A DNA stretch of 64,000 nucleotides from Pseudomonas sp. 10-1B (GTDB lineage Bacteria > Pseudomonadota > Gammaproteobacteria > Pseudomonadales > Pseudomonadaceae), in contig NZ_JYKS01000048.1 in NCBI RefSeq assembly GCF_000935045.1, forward strand, positions 1 through 64,000. Direction: 5' to 3'. The position numbers were made by a program, and so were the translations under genes. Below the pieces are notes generated by a model. The model had not been told where the DNA came from. It did not search any database and saw nothing but the letters and a program-made list of their open reading frames with translations. How positions within the stretch are numbered: position 1 is the stretch's first letter; every line of letters starts with the position of its first letter. Shown here piece by piece: positions 16,748-24,904 of this stretch.

Positions 16748-17986
16748 ATGCACAAGCGTTGTCTGGCGCGGTCTTGCGCGCTGTACTGCATCACACCGGC
16801 TCTGGCCCTGCCTGGCTTGGCCAAAGCGGACTTTCTGGCTGACAGCACCGCGTCCCTGAACCTGCGCAACTTTTATTTCAACCGCGACTTCCGCCAAGCT
16901 AATGCCTCGCAGTCCCAGCGCGAAGAGTGGGCGCAGGCGTTCATGCTCGATGTGAAGTCAGGTTATACCGAGGGCTTGGTTGGCCTGGGGCTGGATGTCT
17001 ACGGCGCGTTGGGGGTAAAGCTGGATTCATCCGGCGCACGTGCTGGCACCGGGTTGTTGCCCAACGCATTCGGTGATGCCGGGCCCGGCGAGTACACGGA
17101 TGTTTCAGGCGTGTTCAAGGCCAAGGTGTCGAAAACCGTGCTCAAGCTCGGGGGGCTGATGCCCAAGTCACCGGTACTACTGTCGAGTGATGCGCGCCTG
17201 ATGCCCCCTTTGTTCAATGGCGCAGCGCTGGTGTCCCAGGATATCGACAAGCTGATGTTGGATATCGGCCAGTTCAGGAGCGTCAACTTCCGCAATGCCA
17301 GCAGCAACGATGCCGACTTGCGCACGGCGAACTTTGCAGCGAGCAGTGATCGCTTCAACTATGCAGGCGCGTCCTACAGTTTCACCCCGCGGTTGACGGC
17401 GTCCTTCTGGCGCGGCGAGCTAGAGGATGTCTACCAGCAAAACTTCTACGGAATACAGCTCTCGCAGCCGCTGGGCAAGTGGACCTTGGAGGGCAACCTT
17501 GGCTATTTCGACAGTAACGACGCGGGTGAGCGTCGTGCGGGCACCATCGACAGCCGGCTGACGTCGCTGCTGGTTTCGGCCAATCGAGGCGGGCACACCT
17601 GGCGTCTGGGCTACCAGGACAACCATGGCAAATCAGCGCTGCCGTTCCTGCAGGACGCTGATCCCAATGTCGCCAACGTGGTACAGATTCTCGATTTCAC
17701 ACGAGCGGGTGAGCGCTCCTGGCAGGCACGATACGACTACAACTTTGCCGCGCTGGGGATTCCTGGGCTGAGCTTCTTCACCCGCTACTTGCGTGGTGAT
17801 GAGTTCAAAATGGCAGGACGTGAAAGCAAGGAATGGGAGCGAGACCTGGACGTCAGCTATGTCATCCAGAGCGGCGCGTTGAAGAACTTTGCCATCCGCT
17901 GGCGAAATGCAATGGTACGTTCCGACGCGCTGGGGGAGATCGATGAAAACCGCCTGATTTTGTCCTACAGCATTGCGCTCAAGTGA
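16748..17986 (+). CDS. OprD-family outer-membrane porin (mml-associated)
   Basis: A 412-residue porin with an N-terminal signal peptide (residues 1 to about 26). It has the OprD landmarks: LNLRNFYFNRDFR after the signal, EEWAQAFMLD, LGVKLDSS, and near the C-terminus ERSWQARYDYNFAALGIPGL and a final DENRLILSYSIALK. It should form an 18-strand substrate-specific channel. Divergent transcription from mmlC and a shared operator point to uptake of 4-methylmuconolactone or a precursor. It is slightly shorter than typical OprD (about 420). Confidence 0.9.
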   Translation: MHKRCLARSCALYCITPALALPGLAKADFLADSTASLNLRNFYFNRDFRQANASQSQREEWAQAFMLDVKSGYTEGLVGLGLDVYGALGVKLDSSGARAGTGLLPNAFGDAGPGEYTDVSGVFKAKVSKTVLKLGGLMPKSPVLLSSDARLMPPLFNGAALVSQDIDKLMLDIGQFRSVNFRNASSNDADLRTANFAASSDRFNYAGASYSFTPRLTASFWRGELEDVYQQNFYGIQLSQPLGKWTLEGNLGYFDSNDAGERRAGTIDSRLTSLLVSANRGGHTWRLGYQDNHGKSALPFLQDADPNVANVVQILDFTRAGERSWQARYDYNFAALGIPGLSFFTRYLRGDEFKMAGRESKEWERDLDVSYVIQSGALKNFAIRWRNAMVRSDALGEIDENRLILSYSIALK

Positions 17987-17991
17987 TAGCT

Positions 17992-18014
17992 TTGGGGCCG
18001 CAGTGCGGCCCCAA
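17992..18014. terminator. Bidirectional hairpin terminator
   Basis: A 10-base-pair stem TTGGGGCCGC / GCGGCCCCAA with a 3-base loop sits between the convergent porin and lyase genes. It can serve both transcripts; the T-runs are short. Confidence 0.65.
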
Positions 18015-18021
18015 GCTTATT

Positions 18022-18837
18022 TCAGCGTGCGCTGGCTGCCAGCAGGTTGCGCGCGCGTTGTAGCACCGGGGCATCGATCATCTGTCCATCCATCTGGAAC
18101 GCACCTGCACCTTCGACCTCGTGCAGCACGCGCCTAGCCCAGTCGAGTTGCTGTGCGGTGGGCTGCAAGGCGCGGTGTACCACCGCGAGCTGCGCTGGGT
18201 GGATGCACAACATACCGGCAAAACCCATGGCCTTGGCATCGCTGATGAAGGTGGTGAGCGCTTCATCGGCATCGAGTTTGGTGAACACCGTTTCCAGCGG
18301 GGCGGGCAGGCCGGCCAGGCGGCTGTGCAGCAGTAATGCGAAGCGTGCCTGGTCGAGCATGCGCTCGGCAGCTGCGCTGCCGCTGAGCAGGCCCAAATCC
18401 AAGCTCAGGTCCAGCCCGCCATAGGTCAGGCGCGCTACCCCTGGTGCTTTGGCAATGGCAGGCAGTGCTGCCAGGCCGTGGGCGCTTTCGATGATCGGCA
18501 TCACCGCCTTGCCTGTTTCGGCTGCACGGCTGACCTGCTCGGCGGATTCTGCCTTGGGCAGCAGAATGCCGACGATACCCGGCAATGCGGCGCACAACGC
18601 CAGTTCACAGGCATGCAATGGATGGTCTGCGATATTGACCCGCACCCACACGCGCGCGTGCGGGTGCGCAGCCAGGAAATACGCCAGGTTCTCCCTGGCA
18701 GTGGCCTTATCGGCCTCCTGAACGGCGTCTTCGAAATCGACGATCACCACATCGGCCCCAGCCCCCAGCGCTTTGGCGAAGCGTTCGGGGCGGTTACCGG
18801 GTACGAACAAGGCAGAACGCAGTAGTGAATCCTCCAT
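18022..18837 (-). CDS. HpcH/HpaI-CitE family CoA lyase (citramalyl-CoA lyase-like)
   Basis: A 271-residue TIM-barrel lyase. It begins RSALFVPGNRPERFAKAL and continues with VDFEDAV, the CoA-binding VRVN, MPIIESAHGL (metal-binding Glu) and YGGLDLSLDLG (metal-binding Asp). These fit the citrate lyase beta / citramalyl-CoA lyase branch, which splits a beta-hydroxyacyl-CoA. It sits directly after the acyl-CoA dehydrogenase and MaoC-like hydratase genes, the gene company seen around itaconate degradation (Ccl, Ich). Cleavage of citramalyl-CoA to acetyl-CoA and pyruvate is the favoured role; malyl- or beta-methylmalyl-CoA lyase is the alternative. Confidence 0.8.
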   Translation of the reverse strand: MEDSLLRSALFVPGNRPERFAKALGAGADVVIVDFEDAVQEADKATARENLAYFLAAHPHARVWVRVNIADHPLHACELALCAALPGIVGILLPKAESAEQVSRAAETGKAVMPIIESAHGLAALPAIAKAPGVARLTYGGLDLSLDLGLLSGSAAAERMLDQARFALLLHSRLAGLPAPLETVFTKLDADEALTTFISDAKAMGFAGMLCIHPAQLAVVHRALQPTAQQLDWARRVLHEVEGAGAFQMDGQMIDAPVLQRARNLLAASAR

Positions 18838-18847
18838 GGTCAGCCCC

Positions 18848-20017
18848 TCAGAAGCTGCGCGGCAGCTCGAGCAGATGCTCGGCCACGTAGGAGAGGATCA
18901 GGTTGGTGGAGATTGGCGCTACTTGGTACAGGCGGGTCTCGCGGAATTTGCGCTCCACGTCGTACTCGTTGGCGAAACCGAAACCACCGTGAGTCTGTAG
19001 GCAGGCGTTGGCCGCCTCCCAGCTGGCCTTGGCCGCCAAGTACTTGGCCATGTTGGCGGCGGCGCCGGCGTTGCGGCCACTGTCGTATTCTTCGCAAGCG
19101 CGCCAGCGCATCAGGTCAGCGGCCTCGATCTCGATGTGCGCTTCGGCGATGGGGAACTGCACGCCTTGGTTCTGCCCGATCGGGCGGCCGAACACCACAC
19201 GGTCGCGGGCATACTGGCTGGCCTTTTCGACGAACCAACGGCCATCGCCGATGCACTCGGCGGCGATCAGCGTGCGCTCGGCGTTGAGGCCATCGAGGAT
19301 GTAGCGGAAGCCCTTGCCTTCTTCACCGATCAGGCTATTGGCGGGGATTTCCAGGTTGTCGAAGAACAGCTCGTTGGTCTCGTGGTTGACCAGGTTGGCG
19401 ATTGGCTGCACGGTCAGACCGTTGCCGATGGCCTCGCGCAGGTCGACCAGGAAGATCGACATACCCTCGGACTTTTTCTTCACCTCGGCCAGCGGTGTAG
19501 TGCGCGCCAGCAAGATCATCAGGTCAGAGTGCTGGACGCGCGAGATCCACACTTTCTGGCCATTGATCACGTACTTGTCGCCCTGGCGCACGGCGGTGGT
19601 CTTGATCTTGGTGGTGTCGGTGCCGGTGGTGGGCTCGGTCACCCCCATCGACTGCAGGCGCAGCTCGCCGCTGGCCAGCTTGGGCAGGTAATAGCGCTTC
19701 TGTTCCTCGCTACCATTACGCAGCAGGGTGAACATGTTGTACATCTGCCCGTGTACGGTGCCGGAATTACCGCCACAGGCGTTCACCTCTTCGAGTATCA
19801 GTGACGCTTCGGCCAGGCCCAGGCCCGAACCGCCATATTCTTCGGGGATCATCGCCGACAGCCAGCCAGCATCGGTCATGGCTTTGACGAAGGCTTCGGG
19901 GAAGCCTTTCTCCTCATCGATTTTTCGCCAGTATTCGGCGGGAAATTCGCTGCACAAGGCGCGCACGCCTTCACGGATAGCATTGAATTCTTCATGTTTG
20001 CTAGGGGTCATGTGCAT
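18848..20017 (-). CDS. Acyl-CoA dehydrogenase (candidate methylsuccinyl-CoA dehydrogenase)
   Basis: A 389-residue flavoprotein with the usual N-terminal helical domain, central SMGVTEPTTGTD and KVWISRVQHSD, and C-terminal QTHGGFGFANEYDVER. The classical catalytic Glu (YEG motif) is absent: the aligned stretch is LYQVAPIST near residue 368. A Glu247 in LNAERTL aligns with the alternative base used by isovaleryl-CoA dehydrogenase, so the enzyme may take branched substrates. It is encoded between the hydratase and the lyase. Oxidation of methylsuccinyl-CoA to mesaconyl- or itaconyl-CoA is inferred from the pathway. The start at 20017 follows GAAGAG. Confidence 0.83.
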   Translation of the reverse strand: MHMTPSKHEEFNAIREGVRALCSEFPAEYWRKIDEEKGFPEAFVKAMTDAGWLSAMIPEEYGGSGLGLAEASLILEEVNACGGNSGTVHGQMYNMFTLLRNGSEEQKRYYLPKLASGELRLQSMGVTEPTTGTDTTKIKTTAVRQGDKYVINGQKVWISRVQHSDLMILLARTTPLAEVKKKSEGMSIFLVDLREAIGNGLTVQPIANLVNHETNELFFDNLEIPANSLIGEEGKGFRYILDGLNAERTLIAAECIGDGRWFVEKASQYARDRVVFGRPIGQNQGVQFPIAEAHIEIEAADLMRWRACEEYDSGRNAGAAANMAKYLAAKASWEAANACLQTHGGFGFANEYDVERKFRETRLYQVAPISTNLILSYVAEHLLELPRSF

Positions 20018-20042
20018 GATTCTGCTCTTCGGCGGATTTGGT

Positions 20043-20870
20043 TTAGTCGAATTCGACGTTGGCGTATTGGTTGATACCGTTGTGGTCGCTGGCCCATAGC
20101 TCGGCGTAGCCATGGCGCTCATGACGTCCACTCAGATGGAAGACTGCTGGGGCAATCAATGGCCGTGCGGCGCGGAATGAGAAGGTGCGCACACGCACCA
20201 AAGGGTTGGCCCGGGTAAAAGCGGCCAAGTTCAACGTTGCTGTTAGTGGGCCATGCACCACCAGTCCGGGGTAGCCCTCGGCCTCGGTTACGTAGGGCCA
20301 GTCATAGTGAATGCGGTGGGCATTGAAGGTCAGGGCTGAGTAGCGAAACAGCAACAACGGGTCTGGCGTTACGGTTTCGTGCCAGTCGCCCTCGGGTGCT
20401 ACTTGCCCTGCACTTGCCTTGGGTGGAGTGGGTTCGCGGTAGACGATGTCTTGCTCTTCGTGCACGCACAGATGTTGGCCTTGCCAGACTTCGTGGCTTA
20501 GGGTGACGAACAGCAGTGAGCCCGTGCGGCCGTGTTTTTCCTCGATGTGCTTGAGGGTGGTACGTCGTTGTGCCTGGGCTCCCACCAGCAGTGGCTGGAT
20601 GAAGCTCACACGGCTACCGGCCCACATACGGTTGCGACCGTGCGCCGGCGGCATGAAATCGCCCAGCCGTGGGTGCCCATCGGGCCCCAACGACTGCTGA
20701 GGGGCACAATCATCGAAGAAGCACCAGTGCCACAGCCAGGGTAGTTCCTGGCCTTCCTCGGGGGCGGAGAGGTCAAAGGTCGCAGCTATTTTACGTACAT
20801 GCGCGCTATGGAACTGATCAGAGCGCGACTGCGTGCGCCCCACCCAATCGTCGGGGTTGAATGCTTCCAT
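20043..20870 (-). CDS. MaoC-like itaconyl/mesaconyl-CoA hydratase-type protein
   Basis: A 275-residue fused double-hotdog protein of the fungal-type MaoC class seen in Ich and mesaconyl-C4-CoA hydratases. The second half contains the catalytic Asp/His region FNAHRIHYDWPYVTE followed by GYPGLVVHGPLTATL; the first half holds WLWHWCFFD and MPPAHGRNRMWAGS. It starts at 20870 after GAGAAGG. It is the first gene of the hydratase-dehydrogenase-lyase unit and divergent from a TetR gene. It should hydrate an unsaturated dicarboxylyl-CoA to citramalyl-CoA; the exact isomer is not decided by sequence. Confidence 0.8.
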   Translation of the reverse strand: MEAFNPDDWVGRTQSRSDQFHSAHVRKIAATFDLSAPEEGQELPWLWHWCFFDDCAPQQSLGPDGHPRLGDFMPPAHGRNRMWAGSRVSFIQPLLVGAQAQRRTTLKHIEEKHGRTGSLLFVTLSHEVWQGQHLCVHEEQDIVYREPTPPKASAGQVAPEGDWHETVTPDPLLLFRYSALTFNAHRIHYDWPYVTEAEGYPGLVVHGPLTATLNLAAFTRANPLVRVRTFSFRAARPLIAPAVFHLSGRHERHGYAELWASDHNGINQYANVEFD

Positions 20871-21057
20871 GGTGTGCCTTCTCTTCACGGTAGTGTCCAG
20901 CATGATGAGGGGAGGGCAGGTGGTGGGGAATTTTCCATTTCGCAAGGCGGCCTAAAGATTTGCCTAAGGCCGTGCCAGCCCCGCGGGCATAAAACACGGC
21001 CTTCCAAATTGCAAAATTGCCCTCGATGGGACCGCACAGCATGCTGCGTCGCCGGAC

Positions 21058-21633
21058 GTGAAGGAGGATGCAGCTATAAAACGGTCGATCGAAACGCGCC
21101 ACCAAGCGCTGGCGCTGTTTGCCAGCAAGGGCTACAGCAATGTCGGTATCCGCCAACTGGCCAGCGCCCTGGGTATCAATTGCAGTTCTATCTACAACCA
21201 CATAGAAAGCAAGGAAGCCTTGCTGTGCGAGTTTTTCGAGGAACTTTTCGAAGTACTGCACCAGCATGCGGCCCGGATCCAGCGGCGGGTGCCAGTGTAT
21301 GAGCGGTTACGCGCTTTGATCGAAATGCATGTGCGCCTGCAAGCGCGTATGCCCGAACACTTCCTGCTGGTAGAGCGCGAGCGCTACCAGCTTAGTGATC
21401 CCTGGCTTGGGCAAGCGGACGCTCAACGCCTGCGCTACGAACAGTTGATCGCTCGCACGCTGGGCCTGGCTGCCACAGATCATGGGTGTGCAAAAAGTAT
21501 CGTGACGTTGCTCAACCAGGCGCACAACTGGTTGGCGGGCTGCACGCGTACGTTCGATGAGCGCGTTGAAATCCTCCATGGCACGATCCGCTTGATGTTG
21601 GGCAATGCCACGATGTCGGCTGGACAGCGTTGA
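21058..21633 (+). CDS. TetR-family regulator
   Basis: A 191-residue TetR protein with its helix-turn-helix in RQLASALGINCSSIYNHIESKEALL (residues about 32-56) and an all-helical ligand domain. The frame opens with a GTG at 21058 and has no early ATG in frame, so the start is uncertain. It is divergent from the hydratase/dehydrogenase/lyase unit across a 187-base gap and is followed by the transporter-mmlI pair, and may control either or both. Confidence 0.8.
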   Translation: MKEDAAIKRSIETRHQALALFASKGYSNVGIRQLASALGINCSSIYNHIESKEALLCEFFEELFEVLHQHAARIQRRVPVYERLRALIEMHVRLQARMPEHFLLVERERYQLSDPWLGQADAQRLRYEQLIARTLGLAATDHGCAKSIVTLLNQAHNWLAGCTRTFDERVEILHGTIRLMLGNATMSAGQR

Positions 21634-21674
21634 GGCCAGAGCAAGCAGTACCCGTGCGAGGGCTTAGGCAGAAT

Positions 21675-21689
21675 GAAAGGGGGCCTTTC
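21675..21689. promoter_or_regulatory. Palindromic operator GAAAGG-GGG-CCTTTC
   Basis: A perfect 6-3-6 inverted repeat, 93 bases before the transporter start, with the same arms as the palindrome at 16572. It probably places the transporter-mmlI unit under the regulator of the mmlC and porin promoters. Confidence 0.58.
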
Positions 21690-21749
21690 GTAAACTTGAA
21701 TGGGCCAGCCCCGCGAACTGCGACATGCTCATGCCGCCACAGTACCCAT

Positions 21750-21757
21750 AACAATAA
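21750..21757 (+). promoter_or_regulatory. Putative Hfq/Crc CA motif, transporter leader
   Basis: AACAATAA lies 25 bases before the transporter start and matches AANAANAA. Confidence 0.45.
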
Positions 21758-21781
21758 CGCACAACGATAGAGGAGCATCCC

Positions 21782-23068
21782 ATGCTCGCTTGGTACAAAA
21801 ACGGTTCCCCTCGTGAAAAAAAGACGTTCTGGGCCTGCTACGCTGGCTGGGCACTGGACTCCTACGACATGCAGATGTTCAGCTTCCTGCTACCGACGTT
21901 GATCGGCATTTGGGGGCTGACCAAGGGCGAAGCCGGTATTATCGGCACTTCAGCGCTGCTATCGGCTGCGCTTGGCGGCTGGCTGGCTGGCATCCTCAGC
22001 GACCGTTATGGTCGCGTGCGTATTCTGGTTTTCACGGTTTGCTGGTTCACCTTTTTCGGCGTCATCGCAGGGTTCGCACAGAACTTCGAGCAGTTGCTGA
22101 TTGCTCGCACTTTGCAGGGCCTGGGCTTTGGCGGCGAGTGGGCAGTAGGCGTTTCGCTGATGGCAGAGGTTATCAACCCCAAGAACCGTGGTAGGGCATT
22201 GGGCTTTGTACAGTCTGGGTTCTCCCTTGGTTGGGCCATGGCTGTGTTGGTGGTCACGGCCATACTGGCCTGGCTGCCGGCTGAATATGCGTGGCGCACG
22301 GCTTTCTGGGTCGGTGTAATTCCCGCGTTCGTGGTCATTTTCATCCGCCGTAACGTCAAGGATTCGGATGCTTTCCAGCGAGCTCAGCATCAAACCTCGG
22401 ATAAAGCATCGATCCTGACAGTATTTACCGCGAAGTATCTACGCGTGAGCATGCTTTCGAGCATGCTGGTGCTTGGGCTACAGGCTGGTTGCTATGTGAT
22501 CCTGGTCTGGACACCGGCCTTGATGGCAGAACGTGGCGTGGTAGCAGGGTCGTTGATCGTGACCATTCTGATCATGGCTGTCGGTAGCTTCTGCGGGTTT
22601 TGCGTCACCGCCTACCTGTCGGACCGCATCGGTCGACGGCCGACCTTGATTTTCATGTCGATGGGCTCATGGATCGTGACCGTGTCGTATATGTTCGTTC
22701 CGTTCAATCCGTTTATTGCCCATGTCTTAGGTTTTCTGGTCGGAGCAATGGCCATTGGCATGTTCGCAGCGCTTGGTCCTTTCCTTAGCGAACAGTTCCC
22801 CACACAGGTTCGGGCAACGTGCATGGGCTTTTCCTATAACGTTGGCAAATCCATTGGGGCGATGGCCGTCACTGGTGTAGGGCTGCTGGCGACAAAGCTG
22901 GGGTTGGCGCAGACCGTGGGGGGCTTTTGCCTGGTCGCCTATGCCATTGCCGTGATCGCGTTGATGTTGTTGCCTGATAACAAAGGCATCCACCTTGACG
23001 ATCTGGATGCTAGCGAAGCCGACGCTGCGTCCGCACATCAACCTTCTTCTTCTCAGACCCATGCGTAA
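21782..23068 (+). CDS. MFS aromatic-acid/lactone:H+ symporter (paralogue 2)
   Basis: A 428-residue, 12-helix MFS protein closely related along its whole length to the one at 8619 (shared ERKTFWAC/EKKTFWAC start, SDRYGRVRILVF, LQGLGFGGEWAVG). It has the aromatic acid:H+ symporter motifs. The start at 21782 has GAGGAGC upstream. The stop lies 12 bases before mmlI, so the two are surely co-transcribed and import of 4-methylmuconolactone is the simplest role. Two such paralogues in one pathway may differ in substrate, for example lactone versus methylsalicylate-type acids. Confidence 0.86.
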   Translation: MLAWYKNGSPREKKTFWACYAGWALDSYDMQMFSFLLPTLIGIWGLTKGEAGIIGTSALLSAALGGWLAGILSDRYGRVRILVFTVCWFTFFGVIAGFAQNFEQLLIARTLQGLGFGGEWAVGVSLMAEVINPKNRGRALGFVQSGFSLGWAMAVLVVTAILAWLPAEYAWRTAFWVGVIPAFVVIFIRRNVKDSDAFQRAQHQTSDKASILTVFTAKYLRVSMLSSMLVLGLQAGCYVILVWTPALMAERGVVAGSLIVTILIMAVGSFCGFCVTAYLSDRIGRRPTLIFMSMGSWIVTVSYMFVPFNPFIAHVLGFLVGAMAIGMFAALGPFLSEQFPTQVRATCMGFSYNVGKSIGAMAVTGVGLLATKLGLAQTVGGFCLVAYAIAVIALMLLPDNKGIHLDDLDASEADAASAHQPSSSQTHA

Positions 23069-23080
23069 GGAATGTCCGCG

Positions 23081-23404
23081 ATGATTCGAATTGTCTACCT
23101 ACTGGTAAAACCTGAAACAATGACTGACGAAACGTTCCGTCAAGAATGCGTGCGTCACTTTCAAATGAGTGAGGGTATCCCTGGATTGCACAAATATGAG
23201 GTCAGGCTGGTGGCTGAAAACCCTGCCGATACTCATGTGCCCTACCTGGAAGTAGGGGCGGTGCACGCTATTGGCGAATGCTGGTTCCAAAGCCCCGAGG
23301 ACTACCAGCTCTATATGGAATCCTCCGTACGCAAAGCCTGGTTCGAACATGGCAAAACGTTCATTGGCAAGCTCAAGCCCTTCGTCACTGAAGCGCTAGT
23401 CTGA
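23081..23404 (+). CDS. mmlI: 4-methylmuconolactone methylisomerase
   Basis: A 107-residue ferredoxin-fold protein that I recognise as MmlI: it begins [12 protein letters not shown], continues [18 protein letters not shown], and ends [12 protein letters not shown]. His26, Tyr39, His52 and Cys67 fall at the positions remembered as functionally important in the P. reinekei enzyme, whose length is the same. It converts 4-methylmuconolactone, a usual dead-end product of 4-methylcatechol intradiol cleavage, to 3-methylmuconolactone. The start at 23081 was chosen over 23072 because AAGGA then has nine bases of spacing. Confidence 0.93.
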   Translation: MIRIVYLLVKPETMTDETFRQECVRHFQMSEGIPGLHKYEVRLVAENPADTHVPYLEVGAVHAIGECWFQSPEDYQLYMESSVRKAWFEHGKTFIGKLKPFVTEALV

Positions 23405-23542
23405 CCTACAGGCGGCTGTCGCCTGCCGTGCCACCCCGTTCATTTGGCTGGACCGGGTGGCATTGCGGCGCTTGGAAGCCGAGTGCCAGCGCAACATTCA
23501 CATCATCGCGCAAGTCTTCGCGGCGCCCTCTTGCTTTGAAAC

Positions 23543-24900
23543 TCAAGTCTGCAGTTGCATCAGGCATCCCGAGTTCGGTGCGCTGGCCAACGTTTCCAGC
23601 TGTAGTGTATGGCGGGCGCTGGTAATGAACAGGGTGGTGCCATCCTCCCCTCCAAAGCACAGGTCGGTCGGGCTCGGCACCGGTAACCCGATCATCCGGT
23701 CCAGATTGCCTTCGGCATCGAAGCGCGCCAGGCTCCAGCCATCCAGTTGCGTGGTCCACACGCCGCCTGCAGCATCCAGCGCCAACCCGCCCAGCCTGCC
23801 GCCGCCCCGTGGCAGCGAAGCCAGCCGGCGCACGCTGCTGCTGCCCGGCTGCAGCAGCAGGATATCTCCCGCTTCCGGCGCCAGGGCATAGACCGCGCGG
23901 CCCTTGGCATCCCAGCGAAACGCGCTGACCGGCTCCGGCAATGACCAGCCATGGCGCAGCTCGCCCTCGGCGCTGAGTTCGCCGATCAGGCAGCCGTTGC
24001 CACTTTTCGCGCAGGCCCACAGGGCGCCGGACGGGTGCGGGGCCAGAGCCAGCAGGCGACTGCCGAGCAAGTCTTGGCGCGGGTGTTCGTTGCCTTCCCA
24101 GTCGATCAGCGACCAGCCCCCGGTCTGGGCTACCAGCAGGCCATCGGGGTGCAGCTCCATGCCACGCACCGGCAGATCGAGGCGGATCAGCAGGCGGCTG
24201 CTGTGGCCGTCCCAGCAATGGATGGCCGGTGCCAGGGTGTCGGCCCAGTACAACACGCGCTGGCCCGCGTGCCAGCGCGGGAACGCGCCGTGAAACGCCC
24301 AAGGGCCGGGCACCACGCTGAGCTCGGCGGCGGTGCGCGGGGCGTTGTCCGAGCGCAGTTGCTCACCCACCCGGCGTGCTGCGTCTGCCAGCTCCGGGCC
24401 CAGCAGGGTCAAGCGCTCCAGAGTCAGGCGGTAGGCTGGCCCGGCCACGCTGAGGGCGCCGCGAACCTGGCCCTGCTTATCGACGATCGGTGCCGCGACG
24501 CAGCGGATGCCCAGGCGGATTTCCTCGTCGTCCAAGGCGTAGCCACGCGCTTGGGTGATCTGCAGTTCAGCCAGCAGGCGTCGGCGGTCGGTGATGGTCA
24601 GCGGCGTGAGTGGTGTCAGTACCAGGCCCTTGAGAATCTCGTCGCGGGCCGAAGGGGTGAGCGCCGAGAGAACCGCCTTGCCCTGGCCGGTGCAGTACAC
24701 CGGCTTGCCCTGCCCAAGGCTGGCGGCCGAGCGTTGCGTGTGGGCGCCTTCGCAGCGTTCCAGCGACAGCACCAGGTTACCGTCGAGTACCGCGAGGTAC
24801 GAGGTTTCTCCGGTGAGGTCGCGAAGGGCACGCAGCTCGGCACTGGCGGCGGCTACTAGGTCCGGCTTCAGGTAGGCGTTGCGGACCATCAGGACGTTGG
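23543..24900 (-). pseudogene. IclR effector domain fused to SMP-30/gluconolactonase, 5'-truncated
   Basis: From about 24,900 leftwards the frame encodes an IclR effector-binding domain (RALRDLTGETSYLAVLDG, GKPVYCTGQGKAVLSAL, DDEEIRLGIRCVAAPI). This is followed by an SMP-30/lactonase beta-propeller (WADTLAPAIHCWD, RGMELHPDGLLVAQ, DLCFGGEDGTTLFITSAR). The IclR helix-turn-helix is missing: upstream of about 24,900 the same frame only reads the antisense of the dehydratase fragment. The complete parent would have been a sugar-acid-responsive regulator of about 560 residues. No convincing start remains, so it is probably dead. Confidence 0.72.
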
Positions 24901-24904
24901 CGGG

